Numbered from the stretch's first letter, positions 1 through 7,234 are shown. The stretch is 64,000 bases of DNA from UBA12079 sp964608745 (GCA_964608745.1 CAZSPC010000001.1:1-64000); one strand, 5' to 3'. Translations and numbers: made by a program. Notes: generated by a model from the sequence alone, not told the origin.

Positions 1-2
1 AC

Positions 3-95
3 AAGAATATGAAAGCGAGTTTTCAGGAGCCAGAATTGTCTATTAAGTCAAAATTTAAGAAAAATCCTTTACAAAAATATCTTTCTAGTGTTTAA
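3..95 (+). CDS. C-terminal end of a gene entering from the left
   Basis: An open frame runs from the window edge to a TAA at 93-95 and encodes about 30 residues rich in lysine (ends LQKYLSSV). Too little is visible to name a function. A second frame ends nearby after about 14 residues, so the frame choice is a judgement based on its length and basic composition. About 60 nt follow before the next gene. Confidence 0.4.
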   Translation, partial: KNMKASFQEPELSIKSKFKKNPLQKYLSSV

Positions 96-155
96 TGTTA
101 GTTAGAATGTAAGTTGGTCTTATACAACTAAAATAAAAATGGATAAGGAGATGTA

Positions 156-458
156 ATGAAAAAACTACAAATTAATTTTTCAGTTTTCAGTATTATTGTT
201 GGTATGTTGCTGGCGATGGCTTCGGTAGGTAATGTGTTTTTTGTAAACTATTTTGCCGGTGTGGATTGGCAACTGAGCGTCAAAGAGTTAGTCTCAAACG
301 AAACTAACGGGTTGATGTTTTTTTATTTTTTTACCTTGCTAATCGTCCAGGCTTTTCTGTTGGAAAATATATTTTTCGGCAAACACATTAAATGTTGGCT
401 GGGAGTTTGGCCAATAATGTGTGGGTGTCTTGGTCTTTCTATAATTGCTTATTTATAG
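156..458 (+). CDS. small membrane protein, possibly continued past an in-frame TAG
   Basis: The 100-residue product is strongly hydrophobic, with likely membrane helices at about 9-33, 53-73 and 81-100. I recognise no family. The ATG follows an AAGGAG ribosome site by a few bases, so the start is secure. The TAG stop at 456-458 is followed in the same frame by another open stretch to 605 that encodes one or two further hydrophobic segments. The gene may therefore be a longer membrane protein broken by an amber codon, or two coupled genes. It belongs to the small SD-led orphan genes scattered through this window. Confidence 0.75.
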   Translation: MKKLQINFSVFSIIVGMLLAMASVGNVFFVNYFAGVDWQLSVKELVSNETNGLMFFYFFTLLIVQAFLLENIFFGKHIKCWLGVWPIMCGCLGLSIIAYL

Positions 459-485
459 AATTTCCCAACATTGATACTTTTAAAT

Positions 486-605
486 ATGGTGTTTGCATTT
501 TGGGGGATATTTTGGGGAGTATCCAGTGCTAGGTACAGCAAAAACACCATTGTTTGGTTCGCGTATGGTTTTATTGGATACGGGATTGTTTGGTTAATTA
601 GATAA
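486..605 (+). CDS. short hydrophobic ORF in frame with the preceding gene
   Basis: A 39-codon frame starting at ATG 486 encodes a tryptophan- and phenylalanine-rich hydrophobic peptide (begins MVFAFWGIFWGV, ends VWLIR). It has no clear ribosome site of its own. It lies in the same frame as the gene ending at 458, and the intervening codons are also open, so it may be the detached C-terminal part of that membrane protein. Its TAA overlaps an AAGGAGG sequence that could serve the next frame. Confidence 0.4.
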   Translation: MVFAFWGIFWGVSSARYSKNTIVWFAYGFIGYGIVWLIR

Positions 606-611
606 GGAGGG

Positions 612-829
612 GTGATAGGGGATTTCTTATAAAATTTCGTGTTGATAAAAAACAGGTTTGTCTTGAAAAAAAGATCGTGCATTGTTTGACGACCAATACC
701 TGCGATGCACGATACAAAAAATGGTATTGGTGTCCAAAAAAGAAGTGGTTTAATACCGAACCCTGCGTCTTTCTCAACAAGAGAGAGTGCGACTCGTTTG
801 ATCACCAATGTATTGGTAGATCATCATGA
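612..829 (+). pseudogene. cysteine-rich small ORF with a start in the wrong frame
   Basis: A frame open from 602 to a TGA at 827-829 encodes about 70 basic residues with seven cysteines, including a KKWYWCPKKKW stretch. An AAGGAGG site at 604-610 points to GTG 612, but that codon is one frame off. One extra G in the GGGG run at 618-621, or a -1 slip there, would join the GTG to the long frame. It could be a frameshifted gene, a sequencing indel, or a programmed slip. A good terminator follows at 848. Function unknown. Confidence 0.35.
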
Positions 830-847
830 GCTGTATGCTATATATTA

Positions 848-876
848 ACCGAGTGAATTTATTCACTCGGTTTTTT
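848..876 (+). terminator. intrinsic terminator
   Basis: A 10-bp stem (ACCGAGTGAA with its complement) and a short loop are followed by six T residues. It closes the small-gene cluster at 156-829. Confidence 0.85.
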
Positions 877-959
877 GTTTGCAAAAAAGACTTTTTATGT
901 TAGGTTGTTGTTAGAAATATATATTCATCAATTCTATAAGAAGGTTGGAGGTAATTTCT

Positions 960-1343
960 ATGAAACACGGTCAGACAGGTAATCTTGCTCAGTATGGTTT
1001 AGAGAGTAATAAGAGGTTTCTGGTAGCCATTTCTAAGGCTGATTTAGATGGCTTTGCGATAAGGTTTGATACCCTGGATTGTTCTAGATCAATTCTTAGT
1101 GAACAAGATGAGGGTATGGATTTGAATACATATTTGATGTTACTTAACCAAGAATTTTCTTTTTTTCTGCAAATTGGAAGTCCTGATTCTGAGTTTATTA
1201 GATATTGTGCAGTAGGGAGGGATATCAATTATGTTGATAGATTTCTTTGGATTGATTGTAAATGCAATGAAAGTAACTACGTAATTGTTGCCGAGTTGTT
1301 CAAAAAACATTTTGGTGTTGAATTACAAAATATACTAATGTAA
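960..1343 (+). CDS. hypothetical protein, 127 aa
   Basis: The reading frame can be extended upstream to TTG 945, but a GGAGGT ribosome site at 947-952 places the start at ATG 960. The product is soluble and mildly acidic, begins MKHGQTGNLAQYG and carries five cysteines, including an IDCKCNES stretch near the C-terminus. I recognise no family. It stands alone with its own terminator right after the stop, like the other SD-led orphan genes here. Confidence 0.75.
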   Translation: MKHGQTGNLAQYGLESNKRFLVAISKADLDGFAIRFDTLDCSRSILSEQDEGMDLNTYLMLLNQEFSFFLQIGSPDSEFIRYCAVGRDINYVDRFLWIDCKCNESNYVIVAELFKKHFGVELQNILM

Positions 1344-1346
1344 ATA

Positions 1347-1378
1347 CCGGATGAGATTAATTCTCATCCGGTTTTTTT
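1347..1378 (+). terminator. intrinsic terminator
   Basis: The inverted repeat CCGGATGAGA / TCTCATCCGG starts 4 nt after the stop of the 960-1343 gene and is followed by a run of seven T. Confidence 0.85.
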
Positions 1379-1388
1379 ATTGAAATTA

Positions 1389-1898
1389 TTATTTTCCTGT
1401 ACTACCAAGAGCATTACTACCTCGTTTACTTTTCCTTAGTTCTCCAACTTGTTCAATTTCAACATGTGGGCAATACAAAAGCATTCCTTGGGCGATTGCT
1501 TTTGATTGCGGATAGATAATTGTATTTTCTCCAGCCAAGTTATTTTTTTGAAGTAGGGAAGTAAGCTTGTCTTCAGAAAGGTTTGTGAAAATAATCGTCT
1601 TGTTTGATGTATTATTGATTGGAATAAAAATTTCTCCTCGAAAACCGCTGTCGATTACTCCACATCTACGGGCAAGCCCTTTTGTTCCCGTACTACTTCT
1701 TTCGGCAATATAAAAAACCCAATCTTGTGGAATCTCAATAGCAATTCCTGTTCGAAACATATGAATCTCTCCCGGATTTAATACGAGGAAATCTTTGTCG
1801 TGAATTGCGTATAAATCAAAACTAGCATCTTCTTTTCTTTTTGATGGGAGGATAGCACGATCATTTAAAAGTTTTATTTTTAGATAAGGGTTTTGCAT
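1389..1898 (-). CDS. dut: dUTPase (dUTP diphosphatase)
   Basis: Hydrolyses dUTP to dUMP and pyrophosphate, keeping uracil out of DNA and feeding thymidylate synthesis. All the trimeric dUTPase motifs are visible in order in the 169 residues: DASFDLYA near residue 24, RSSTGTKG in the middle, GVIDSGFRGEI near 80-90 with the catalytic aspartate, an AIAQGM block, and the C-terminal glycine-rich lid RGSNALGSTGK, which ends the protein. The lid differs slightly from the usual RGxGGFGSTG. An ATTATG start lies behind a leader with its own hairpin at about 1915-1940. A uracil-DNA glycosylase at 35216 serves the same purpose. Confidence 0.9.
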   Translation of the reverse strand: MQNPYLKIKLLNDRAILPSKRKEDASFDLYAIHDKDFLVLNPGEIHMFRTGIAIEIPQDWVFYIAERSSTGTKGLARRCGVIDSGFRGEIFIPINNTSNKTIIFTNLSEDKLTSLLQKNNLAGENTIIYPQSKAIAQGMLLYCPHVEIEQVGELRKSKRGSNALGSTGK

Positions 1899-1911
1899 AT
1901 TATGGCTAATT

Positions 1912-2053
1912 TTAACATAAAAAAAGGAGCCGGATCACGGTCTCCTTTTGAACTTAGACCGATGAGGTCTTTGTTCGGGTGGATTCAACCGGATAGGGTT
2001 AAACCCAAGGTACTGAATTATGTACTTATAGTATCCAGATTAGAATAATTGTC
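1912..2053 (-). promoter_or_regulatory. promoter and structured leader or small RNA upstream of dut
   Basis: On the minus strand a TTGACA box (2048-2053) and a TACTAT-like -10 about 17 nt on start a transcript near 2017. The next 100 nt form several short stems (for example GACCTCATCGGTC) and end in a GGAGACCG...CGGCTCC hairpin followed by seven T just before the dut start. It could be a leader attenuator or an independent small RNA of about 105 nt. I cannot assign it to a family. Confidence 0.45.
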
Positions 2054-2097
2054 AATAGTAACTGTGGATAAAATGAACCAAAAAATATCTGACAAAC

Positions 2098-2128
2098 AAA
2101 AAAGCCAGAACCTTGTGGGTTCTGGCTG
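2098..2128 (-). terminator. intrinsic terminator
   Basis: On the minus strand AGCCAGAACC and its complement form a stem followed by six T, just after the stop of the 2140-2652 gene. Confidence 0.8.
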
Positions 2129-2139
2129 TGGGAGGAAGG

Positions 2140-2652
2140 TCACTCGCGCTGGATGGTGTCGAGCGGAGCGAGGGAGACAATTAGGGTGCCGGCAATGGAA
2201 GTTTTATAATAATCAGCATTGTTGGCGTTTCCTGAAATGTATTTCAGGGGTACGACCTCGGGCGTGCGGATCATATCATTGACGAACACGAAGGGTTGGA
2301 ACGGCGTACCGGTATTTGCGGAAATGATAAATTTACCGGCATCGTTACCAAATATATTGGTGGCAAAAACGGGTTCCGTTCGGCTGACTTTTCCGGAGAT
2401 AGTATTGTCAGTCGAAGCTACAACAGGTTGTCCAACGAGATCTACTCTTTTATGTTCGATCAGGAAGGACAGGTAGGTAGTAGGTGCGATCGTTTCTTCG
2501 CCAACGAAGATTGGACCAACACTACTACCTTTTTCGGCAGGTTGGCTGGAAGCCATGGCGCCGGAACCGATGAGAAGTATAAAGGCGGTGATAAACACCA
2601 GTAGAATGAGGATGACCGATGGTCGTCCTCGGGCAAATCCAAGTTTCTTCAT
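2140..2652 (-). CDS. signal-anchored extracytoplasmic protein, 170 aa
   Basis: The N-terminus has a basic stretch and one hydrophobic segment (about residues 13-32), followed by a mostly polar domain likely placed outside the membrane. I recognise no family. The start is fixed by a GGAGG ribosome site 7 nt upstream. A clear promoter lies 90-115 nt upstream, with a TCCGTCA-AG-TGACGGA hairpin in the 5' untranslated region. It has its own terminator, so it is a single-gene unit between dut and the L10 operon. Confidence 0.75.
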   Translation of the reverse strand: MKKLGFARGRPSVILILLVFITAFILLIGSGAMASSQPAEKGSSVGPIFVGEETIAPTTYLSFLIEHKRVDLVGQPVVASTDNTISGKVSRTEPVFATNIFGNDAGKFIISANTGTPFQPFVFVNDMIRTPEVVPLKYISGNANNADYYKTSIAGTLIVSLAPLDTIQRE

Positions 2653-2712
2653 AACTTTTCCTCCATTTATTTTTTGAGATTCTACGATTGAATCTCAATT
2701 CAAGGTACTGAT

Positions 2713-2769
2713 TCCGTCACTTGACGGACTATTGAACCCTAAATATAGCAAATTATGTTTTTTTGTCAA
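2713..2769 (-). promoter_or_regulatory. promoter with leader hairpin
   Basis: Minus-strand -35 TTGACA (2764-2769) and -10 TATATT (2742-2747) are spaced 16 nt. The transcript then carries a perfect TCCGTCA/TGACGGA hairpin (about 2713-2729) before the ribosome site of the 170-aa gene. Confidence 0.65.
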
Positions 2770-2897
2770 GCAAAAAAATAATTAGTTAAATAAGTTGGTA
2801 AATCGGTAATTGACGAATTTTTGCGAAGCAAAAAATCATTTTCTTAAATCCTAAATCCTACTTCTTAAATCCATTCAATTCTGTTAGAATTGAATAT

Positions 2898-3053
2898 ATG
2901 TTGAAATCATTTTTTAAATTTACTTTCGGTTTTTTAACAATCATTATTGTTAGTTTTTTAGTATTGAGCTCTTTAAACTATTGGGAAAAAAATAAGCAAG
3001 AATCAGAAAGTAGCGAACAGCAAGAAATCATTGCTAACTTATATCAAAACTAA
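2898..3053 (+). CDS. small single-span membrane protein, 51 aa
   Basis: The product has an N-terminal hydrophobic segment (about residues 5-27) and a charged tail rich in glutamate and glutamine. There is no ribosome site; instead TGTTAGAAT ends 7 nt before the ATG, which suggests a leaderless transcript. The upstream region, with TTAAATCC-type heptads and an AATTCTGTTAGAATT motif, closely resembles that of the protease gene at 55672. A terminator follows at 3057. Confidence 0.65.
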   Translation: MLKSFFKFTFGFLTIIIVSFLVLSSLNYWEKNKQESESSEQQEIIANLYQN

Positions 3054-3056
3054 AAA

Positions 3057-3085
3057 TACCGGCCTTACGAAGGCCGGTATTTTTT
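3057..3085 (+). terminator. intrinsic terminator
   Basis: The repeat TACCGGCCTT / AAGGCCGGTA is followed by six T. It separates the 51-aa gene from the L10 leader. Confidence 0.85.
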
Positions 3086-3122
3086 CTTGCAAAAAATTTT
3101 TGAATGATGTATATTGTTGTTT

Positions 3123-3241
3123 AAATAAAGGCCCAAGAAAATAGGCAACGGGAAACCGGATAAGCATCCTATTTAGGTCGAACTAATATTTCTATTAAAA
3201 GAATGTTTTAGGCGCCTTTGTTTGTTAATGGCGTTTTTTTA
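3123..3241 (+). ncRNA. L10-type leader with possible attenuator
   Basis: This stretch lies directly upstream of rplJ. A 10-bp closing stem pairs 3123-3132 (AAATAAAGGC) with 3214-3223; an inner stem pairs AAATAGG with CCTATTT. The 3' side of the closing stem shares bases with a short CGCC/GGCG hairpin followed by seven T (3213-3241), so closing stem and terminator are mutually exclusive. Known L10 leaders bind the L10-(L12)4 complex and regulate rplJ-rplL; the position and layout fit, but family membership is inferred. Confidence 0.6.
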
Positions 3242-3259
3242 GTTAAAAACAACAACAAG

Positions 3260-3356
3260 AAGCGTATAGTGTATAGCGTATAGCGTATAGAAAGAAATTT
3301 TGGCTTTGCCAAAATTTCTTCCCTACAACCCTAAACGCTACAACCCTAAACGCTAT
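3260..3356 (+). repeat. family A palindromic element upstream of rplJ
   Basis: The left arm consists of 7-nt units (TATAGCG repeats), the centre is an AAATTTTGGC-TTT-GCCAAAATTT hairpin, and the right arm reads CCCTAAACGCTA twice. It ends 5 nt before the L10 start codon. Confidence 0.8.
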
Positions 3357-3361
3357 TAATT

Positions 3362-3850
3362 ATGGCTATTACAAAAGAAAAAAAAGAACAGATTTATAAA
3401 AAAACCGTTGATGTCATCAAAGATTCTCAATCAATGGTATTTGTTAATTTTCATGGCTTGGGAGTGGGGAATACAACTGATTTACGAAATAAACTTCGAG
3501 AAGAAGGTGTGAATTATGTTGTTGCCAAAAAAACTCTTGCTAAAAAAGCTTTGGAAGAGGCAAAACTTGAAGGAGAAATACCGACATTGGATGGAGAGTT
3601 AGCTTTAGCTTATGCGGATGATCTTACTGCTCCGGCACGGGGTGTGTATGATTTTCAAAAGAAGCACAAGGATAATATTTCTATTTTAGGAGGTATTTTT
3701 GAAGGAAAGTTTATGGATCAAGGAGCAATGACAGAAATTGCAGCGATTCCATCAACACCTGTTTTGTATGGACAATTTGTGAATCTTATTAATTCTCCGA
3801 TTCAAAGATTTGCGGTTGTACTAAATCAGATTGCGGAGAAAAAAGCATAA
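3362..3850 (+). CDS. rplJ: 50S ribosomal protein L10 (uL10)
   Basis: Forms the base of the ribosomal stalk, binding 23S rRNA through its N-terminal domain and L12 dimers through its C-terminal helix. The 162-residue product begins MAITKEKKEQ and shows the typical FVNFHGLGV and NYVVAKKTLAKKAL segments and the ending LNQIAEKKA. The ATG follows a family A element without an obvious ribosome site. It is cotranscribed with rplL, about 110 nt downstream, behind a structured leader that probably gives feedback control. Confidence 0.95.
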   Translation: MAITKEKKEQIYKKTVDVIKDSQSMVFVNFHGLGVGNTTDLRNKLREEGVNYVVAKKTLAKKALEEAKLEGEIPTLDGELALAYADDLTAPARGVYDFQKKHKDNISILGGIFEGKFMDQGAMTEIAAIPSTPVLYGQFVNLINSPIQRFAVVLNQIAEKKA

Positions 3851-3865
3851 TTATTAAAATAATTA

Positions 3866-3958
3866 AATAGCTAATAGCTAAAAGCTAAAAGCTGATAGTA
3901 TTAAAATTTTCAAAGGAAATTTTTGCTATGAGCTACAAGCTATAGGCTATAAGCTGAC
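3866..3958 (+). repeat. family A variant upstream of rplL
   Basis: The arms are made of TAGCTAA/AAGCTAA-type heptads on the left and CTATAAGC-type units on the right, around an AAAATTTTC / GAAATTTTT centre. It fills the space between rplJ and rplL. Confidence 0.7.
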
Positions 3959-3964
3959 AAAGTT

Positions 3965-4555
3965 ATGTCAGAAGAAAAAGATACAAAAAAAGACGAAGTA
4001 GTTGAAGAAGCTACTGCCAAGGAAGCTCCTAAGGAGGAGGCCAAAGAAGAGGCTCCTGTCGAAGAAGCTAAAGCCGAAGAAAAACCAGCTGAGGAAACTA
4101 AGGAAGAAAAGAAAGAAGAAGAAAAGCCAGTTGAAAAACCAAAAGAGGAAGAGAAAAAAGAAGATGAAGGAGAAGAAGTAGAAGTTCCTAAAAAGTTTAA
4201 AAAATTAGTTGAAGAAATTGAAAGTATGTCAGTTATTGATCTTCACGAATTGGTTAAGTTACTAGAAAAGAAATTTGGTGTATCAGCGGCTGCTGTGGCA
4301 GTTGCCGGAGCAGGTGCAGGGGCTGATGAAGGAGGAGAAGAAAAAACAGAATTTAATGCTGAACTTACCTCAGCTGGAGATTCAAAGATTGCTGTTATTA
4401 AAGCGGTTAAAGCAGCTTTGGGACTAGGTCTTAAAGAAGCTAAAGAATTAGTTGATGGAGCACCAGCAATGTTGAAAGAAGGAATGAAGAAGGAAGATGC
4501 TGAGACTTTGAAGACAGACATCGAAGCAGCAGGAGGTTCAATCGAATTGAAATAA
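3965..4555 (+). CDS. rplL: 50S ribosomal protein L7/L12 (bL12) with a long acidic N-terminal extension
   Basis: Stalk protein that recruits translation GTPases. The canonical part starts near residue 75: a dimerisation helix pair (PKKFKKLVEEIESMSVIDLH), an alanine/glycine hinge (AAAVAVAGAGAG) and the globular C-terminal domain with KIAVIKAVKAALGLGLKEAK. Bacterial L12 is about 120-130 residues long; here 196, because residues 1-74 are almost purely E, K, A and P. The ATG at 3965 opens the frame and no better start near residue 75 is seen (the M in ESMS is internal to the fold). A terminator follows directly. Confidence 0.93.
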   Translation: MSEEKDTKKDEVVEEATAKEAPKEEAKEEAPVEEAKAEEKPAEETKEEKKEEEKPVEKPKEEEKKEDEGEEVEVPKKFKKLVEEIESMSVIDLHELVKLLEKKFGVSAAAVAVAGAGAGADEGGEEKTEFNAELTSAGDSKIAVIKAVKAALGLGLKEAKELVDGAPAMLKEGMKKEDAETLKTDIEAAGGSIELK

Positions 4556-4563
4556 TCCAAAAT

Positions 4564-4596
4564 AAAAAACACCCGCCAACTGATGGGTGTTTTTTG
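4564..4596 (+). terminator. terminator of the L10-L12 operon
   Basis: AAAAAACACCC pairs with TGGGTGTTTTTT across a short loop. A near-identical hairpin closes the gene at 6112-6789. Confidence 0.85.
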
Positions 4597-4676
4597 TTGC
4601 TTTTATGTAAGATTTTTGATATAAACTAATCAGGATTTGGTTGTTTTTTTAACTAAATTAAAAAAAGGAGTAAAAA

Positions 4677-5003
4677 ATGAATAAAGTTTTGTTTGTTGTA
4701 CCAACTTGGGAATTTACGTTAAAAAGTTTGTTGGGTTGGCCGATCGGTTTGATTTCCTTTGTTTTGTTTTTATGCGTGATTACTTTTCATATGAGTGATA
4801 AAAGCGAAGGATTGTCTTTGAGTAACTTGGAATTTGGTGATGCTGTTTTTACCCTCACTGGTTGGTTGGGTCCCTTCATATTTTTAACAGAAATGAAGCG
4901 TAACTACAAAACTTTTTTCGGAAAGATTTTTGCAGCCACCCTGTATTTCATTTTTCCGTTGTGGTGTCTTATCCATATGTTTCGAAGTATTTTTTTTCTA
5001 TAA
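4677..5003 (+). CDS. small membrane protein, 108 aa
   Basis: Three hydrophobic segments are visible (about 19-38, 57-71 and 81-107) with a short polar loop between the first two. I recognise no family. The start is set by an AAGGAG ribosome site. It forms a single-gene unit of the SD-led orphan class, with a weak AAAAAGC...GCTTTTTT hairpin downstream (5023-5054). Confidence 0.7.
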   Translation: MNKVLFVVPTWEFTLKSLLGWPIGLISFVLFLCVITFHMSDKSEGLSLSNLEFGDAVFTLTGWLGPFIFLTEMKRNYKTFFGKIFAATLYFIFPLWCLIHMFRSIFFL

Positions 5004-5063
5004 ATTTAGATTTCCAAAATCTTTAAAAAGCTTTGTCAATTTGATAGGGCTTTTTTCTTTTGT

Positions 5064-5075
5064 TATAATAACTTC
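5064..5075 (+). promoter_or_regulatory. leaderless-type promoter
   Basis: An extended -10 (TGTTATAAT, hexamer 5064-5069) lies 6 nt before ATG 5076, leaving no room for a ribosome site. Confidence 0.65.
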
Positions 5076-5711
5076 ATGGAAATTCTGGGAAAATTATTTG
5101 GCTCACCTGCTCGGGTGAAAGTGATGAAGCTCTTTTTAGCTAACGAAGAGATTCCTTTTGATAACGAAGATATTTCAAAAAGAGCAAAAGTTCCAATGAC
5201 TACATTAAGGAAAGAACTTAATTTGCTTTTAAAAGTTGGTCTTATTAAAAAGAAAGTTTTTTACAAAGAGGTTGAGAAGAAAATTAAAAAAACAAAAACA
5301 AAGCCGGCTCGGGTTGAGAAAATAAAAAAGAAAACAAATGGTTGGATACTAAATGATAAATTTATCTATCTAATGCCTCTGTATAATCTTTTGGTTGGAA
5401 CGTCTTCGTTTACTCCAAAAATAATTAATAAAAGATTGGTTGGTGTGGGTAGGCTTAAGCTAGTTTTAATTTCCGGGGTTTTGTTAAAAAATAGTGAGAG
5501 TCGTGTTGATTTGCTGGTGGTTGGTGATGGAATTAAGACTAGTTCTTTGGAGAAGGCTATTAAAACAATGGAATCTGAAATTGGAAAAGAATTAAAATAC
5601 GCCGCTTTTGAAACCAATGACTTTATTTACCGGCTGAATATCTACGATAGACTGGTTCGAGATATTATTGACCATCCACATCAGAAAATAGTTAATAAAA
5701 TTGGTGTTTAG
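5076..5711 (+). CDS. winged-helix protein with a nucleotidyltransferase-like domain
   Basis: Residues 1-65 look like an ArsR-type winged helix (a PMTTLRKELNLLLKVGLI segment typical of the recognition helix and wing). After a lysine-rich linker, residues from about 95 resemble the MNT-type nucleotidyltransferase-like domain common in Parcubacteria, with VDLLVVGD near residue 145, but the full GSxxxxxDxD catalytic set is not clear. It may be a DNA-binding regulator whose second domain is inactive. It is probably translated from a leaderless mRNA. A 25-bp perfect hairpin begins at its stop codon. Confidence 0.7.
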   Translation: MEILGKLFGSPARVKVMKLFLANEEIPFDNEDISKRAKVPMTTLRKELNLLLKVGLIKKKVFYKEVEKKIKKTKTKPARVEKIKKKTNGWILNDKFIYLMPLYNLLVGTSSFTPKIINKRLVGVGRLKLVLISGVLLKNSESRVDLLVVGDGIKTSSLEKAIKTMESEIGKELKYAAFETNDFIYRLNIYDRLVRDIIDHPHQKIVNKIGV

Positions 5712-5763
5712 AAAAATAATGAGAAAATCCCAGCGTGAGCTGGGATTTTCTCATTATTTTTCT
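5710..5763 (+). terminator. long perfect hairpin starting in the stop codon
   Basis: 25-nt arms (left 5710-5734, right 5739-5763) match perfectly around a GTGA loop. The left arm begins with the last two bases of the TAG stop. Confidence 0.75.
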
Positions 5764-6111
5764 TAACCCAGCTCATTTTTAATAATAAAGTAGATTAATC
5801 AATAAAGTTTAAAAACACCATAAGTTTTATTTAGTCGAAAATTTATTTTTTAAAAATAGGGTTGGGTGTAAAAATTCTGTCATGTTGGCGGAATTTTTTA
5901 ATGTTTGAATGGGTTAATTTTAAGATGAATTTTTTGCGAAGCAAAAAATTCATCTTAAAATCCTAAAATTAAATTATTCGAAATTAAATCGAAATTAATC
6001 ACTTATCCACAACAAACAAATCTAAAAAAGTCAAAATATTGTATTATTATAGATAACCAATTATTACAAAATAATAGGTCGCGATTTATTAGTGTAATTA
6101 AAAAATTAATT
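5764..6111. other. gene-free stretch with palindromes and one DnaA-box-like site
   Basis: It holds a hairpin at about 5871-5899 (AAAAATTC/GAATTTTT), a perfect palindrome at 5922-5956 (AAGATGAATTTTTTGC, GAA loop) and a TTATCCACA match at 6003-6011. A single box is not enough to call an origin. The promoter of the next gene probably lies near 6035-6060. I see no gene. Confidence 0.5.
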
Positions 6112-6789
6112 ATGATATTACAAACATGGGGTGAGGTACTTGCTCAATCTTTTCAAGACTTATGGCTTGGAGTAGTTTCATTTGTACCCAGCTTAATCGT
6201 TGCGATTGTTATCTTTATCGCAGGATGGGTTGTAGGTGCTCTTTTGGGAAGAGTTGTATCTCAAATTGTTAAGTCTTTGAAGGTGGACAATGCTCTTCGA
6301 AGTGCTGGAACAGAAGCTGTTTTGAACAGAGCTGGATTCAAATTGGATTCAGGAGCCTTCTTAGGAGGATTAGTTCGATGGTTTGTCATCATCGTCTTCC
6401 TTGTGGCTGCTTTTGATGTTCTTGGTCTAAGTCAAGTTAACGATTTCTTGCAACAAGTAGTTCTACTTTACTTGCCACAAGTGATTGTTGCTGTGATGAT
6501 TCTTTTGATTGCTGCTTTGGTTGCAGATGCTATGCAATCAGTTGTAAAAGGATCAGCTAAGGCTGCTGAGATTCGATCAGCTAATTTCCTAGGAAATGTT
6601 ACAAAATGGGCTATTTGGATTTTCGCAATCTTGATGGCTTTGTATCAATTAGGAGTTGCTGCTGCTTTTGTTCAAACTTTGTTTACAGGAGTGGTTGTAG
6701 CGCTTGCACTAGGTACAGGACTTGCTTTCGGACTTGGAGGAAGAGATCATGCTGGTAAGTTCCTAGACAAGATAAGTAAAGAAAAATAA
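6112..6789 (+). CDS. small mechanosensitive channel-like membrane protein
   Basis: A 225-residue protein with about five hydrophobic helices (roughly 15-40, 83-105, 112-140, 163-180, 185-205). The pattern of a conserved TM-helix repeat with charged turns, ending in LALGTGLAFGLGGRDHAGKF, is typical of the small-conductance mechanosensitive channel/TM-helix proteins found in CPR genomes. It lacks the large beta and C-terminal domains of MscS, so channel activity is inferred only. It is a monocistronic unit with a terminator at 6807. Confidence 0.75.
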   Translation: MILQTWGEVLAQSFQDLWLGVVSFVPSLIVAIVIFIAGWVVGALLGRVVSQIVKSLKVDNALRSAGTEAVLNRAGFKLDSGAFLGGLVRWFVIIVFLVAAFDVLGLSQVNDFLQQVVLLYLPQVIVAVMILLIAALVADAMQSVVKGSAKAAEIRSANFLGNVTKWAIWIFAILMALYQLGVAAAFVQTLFTGVVVALALGTGLAFGLGGRDHAGKFLDKISKEK

Positions 6790-6806
6790 AATATCTTGAA
6801 ATTACT

Positions 6807-6835
6807 AAAACACCCGTCGATTGATGGGTGTTTTT
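6807..6835 (+). terminator. intrinsic terminator
   Basis: AAAACACCC and TGGGTGTTTTT pair across a short loop; related in sequence to the L12 terminator. Confidence 0.8.
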
Positions 6836-6868
6836 GATTTGACTTTTTTCAAAGTTTTGTTAAGATGT

Positions 6869-6903
6869 ATCAAGCTCAATTACTCTGAATGAGGAGCTTT
6901 TTA
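6869..6903 (+). promoter_or_regulatory. leader hairpin before rpsS
   Basis: AAGCTC pairs with GAGCTT followed by five T, a few bases before the S19 start codon. It could be an attenuator for the S19-SecY cluster; a TTAAGAT -10 lies just upstream. The stem is short, so this is tentative. Confidence 0.4.
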
Positions 6904-6907
6904 TATT

Positions 6908-7234
6908 ATGACAAGATCGATTAAAAAAGGTCCCTTTGTGGATGAAAAACTTTTGAAAAAAGTAACAAACAAAAAGCCAGAGGATGGTGTTATTAAGACA
7001 TGGGCAAGAGCCAGTCAAATTTCACCAGAAATGGTTGGTTTTACTTTTGGAGTTCATAATGGAAAGGATCATATTGAGGTTTTTGTAACAGAAGATATGG
7101 TTGGTCATCGATTGGGAGAATTTTCTCCAACCAAGAAATTCTATAGACATGGAGGTAAGATGCAGAAGGAACTTGATCAAAAGAAGAAAGAAGCTGAAAT
7201 TGCAGCAGCTAAAGCAGCAAAAGCAACAGCGTAA
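6908..7234 (+). CDS. rpsS: 30S ribosomal protein S19 (uS19)
   Basis: Small-subunit head protein that contacts 16S rRNA with S13. Conserved segments are visible: MTRSIKKGPFVDEKLLKKV, the TWARASQI block, the HNGKDHIEVFVTEDMVGHRLGEFSPTK region and the RHGG motif. The 108 residues include a C-terminal alanine/lysine tail beyond the usual end. It is the first gene of the S19-SecY half of the S10/spc cluster. L2, its usual upstream partner, lies about 47 kb away at 53979. Confidence 0.96.
   Translation: MTRSIKKGPFVDEKLLKKVTNKKPEDGVIKTWARASQISPEMVGFTFGVHNGKDHIEVFVTEDMVGHRLGEFSPTKKFYRHGGKMQKELDQKKKEAEIAAAKAAKATA

Noticed and set aside
2049..2604. Plus-strand frames opposite the 2140-2652 gene
   Set aside because: They have no ribosome site or promoter and mirror the codons of the minus-strand gene, which has both.
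6003..6011. Replication origin at a perfect DnaA-box-like site (TTATCCACA)
   Set aside because: Only one other match (2063-2071, reverse) was noticed, far away, and dnaA, dnaN or other origin genes are not in the window.
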